A DNA stretch of 64,000 bases. It comes from JAEUNX01 sp034004685. GTDB taxonomy: Bacteria > Pseudomonadota > Gammaproteobacteria > Burkholderiales > Rhodocyclaceae. This document shows positions 63,871 through 64,000 of the stretch, piece after piece. Numbering within the stretch: position 1 is the stretch's first letter; each line of letters begins with the position of its first letter. The stretch lies in NCBI GenBank assembly GCA_034004685.1, contig JAVEWG010000014.1:10565-74564 (forward strand), in the 5' to 3' direction. Under the pieces are notes generated by a model, which saw nothing but the letters and a program-made list of their open reading frames with translations, did no database searches and was not told the DNA's origin. The translations under genes and the position numbers were made by a program.

Positions 63871-64000
63871 GATGCGCTCCTCGAAGACGGATGGCCGGAA
63901 TTGTCCGCCATCCCGGCGGCCCCGCCAAACCCCCGGCAGCTCAAGTCAGGGCGGAGCCCTGGCGCCGGGCCCTCAGCGTGCCCTGAGGTGGGCGGGGGTT

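Overview
The window reads as ordinary chromosomal DNA of a high-GC betaproteobacterium. Split pntA/pntB, an exosortase-type PEP-CTERM protein, a lysC gene trailed by tRNAs, and an RND/YCF48/DUF1329/DUF1302 locus beside a paired acyl-CoA dehydrogenase all recall the Rhodocyclales and Sterolibacteriaceae group that degrades steroids and other hydrophobic compounds. That placement is inference, because no rRNA is present. No phage, insertion sequence or CRISPR array was seen. One 100-N assembly gap (27923-28022) cuts pntA.

Layout. (1) 1-7850, minus strand: DUF1302 outer-membrane barrel, DUF1329 periplasmic protein, YCF48 beta-propeller, MmpL-type RND transporter and an SDR cut by the left edge. 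Together they look like one envelope-spanning system. Two acyl-CoA dehydrogenase subunits diverge from it across a 739-bp intergenic region (8590-10928). (2) 10962-20539: orphan UgpB-like binding protein with ugpQ, a small lipoprotein, tas and rlmM divergent, rhlE, and a PAS-GGDEF-EAL protein whose two catalytic domains are both degenerate. (3) 20524-25744: a three-gene lipid-linked glycosyl transfer set (GT2, GT39-type, GtrA) divergent from a YdjC/ChbG deacetylase, then two overlapping phosphoribosyltransferase genes. (4) 25851-34023: pntAB with terminator, corA, and a minus-strand selD-AIM24-M48-DUF2249 group divergent from selU.

(5) 34117-40464: PEP-CTERM protein behind a near-consensus sigma-54 promoter, a small methyltransferase, gabD preceded by a 152-bp inverted-repeat element, and a MASE1-PAS-GGDEF diguanylate cyclase. 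(6) 40938-42605: lysC, tRNA-Ser, two identical tRNA-Arg genes and a terminator, probably one transcript. (7) 42693-48080: RlmI-like methyltransferase, a Tat-exported FCSD-like flavoprotein, ankyrin/DUF411 pair, tamA. (8) 48324-58443: putA, a hybrid histidine kinase, fbp, dadA and a GT4 glycosyltransferase. (9) 58546-62554: TonB receptor, Cys/His-bearing BNR protein and thioredoxin-like protein in an overlapping operon behind a Fur-like site. (10) 62588-63870: REP-like palindromes, a universal stress protein and a TerC protein.

Functional themes are uptake or handling of hydrophobic substrates (region 1), amino-acid catabolism feeding central metabolism (putA, dadA, gabD, fbp, pntAB), selenium use (selD/selU) and c-di-GMP or phosphorelay signalling. 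The best candidates for something undescribed are the five-gene envelope locus with its divergent dehydrogenase pair and the TonB/BNR/thioredoxin operon.
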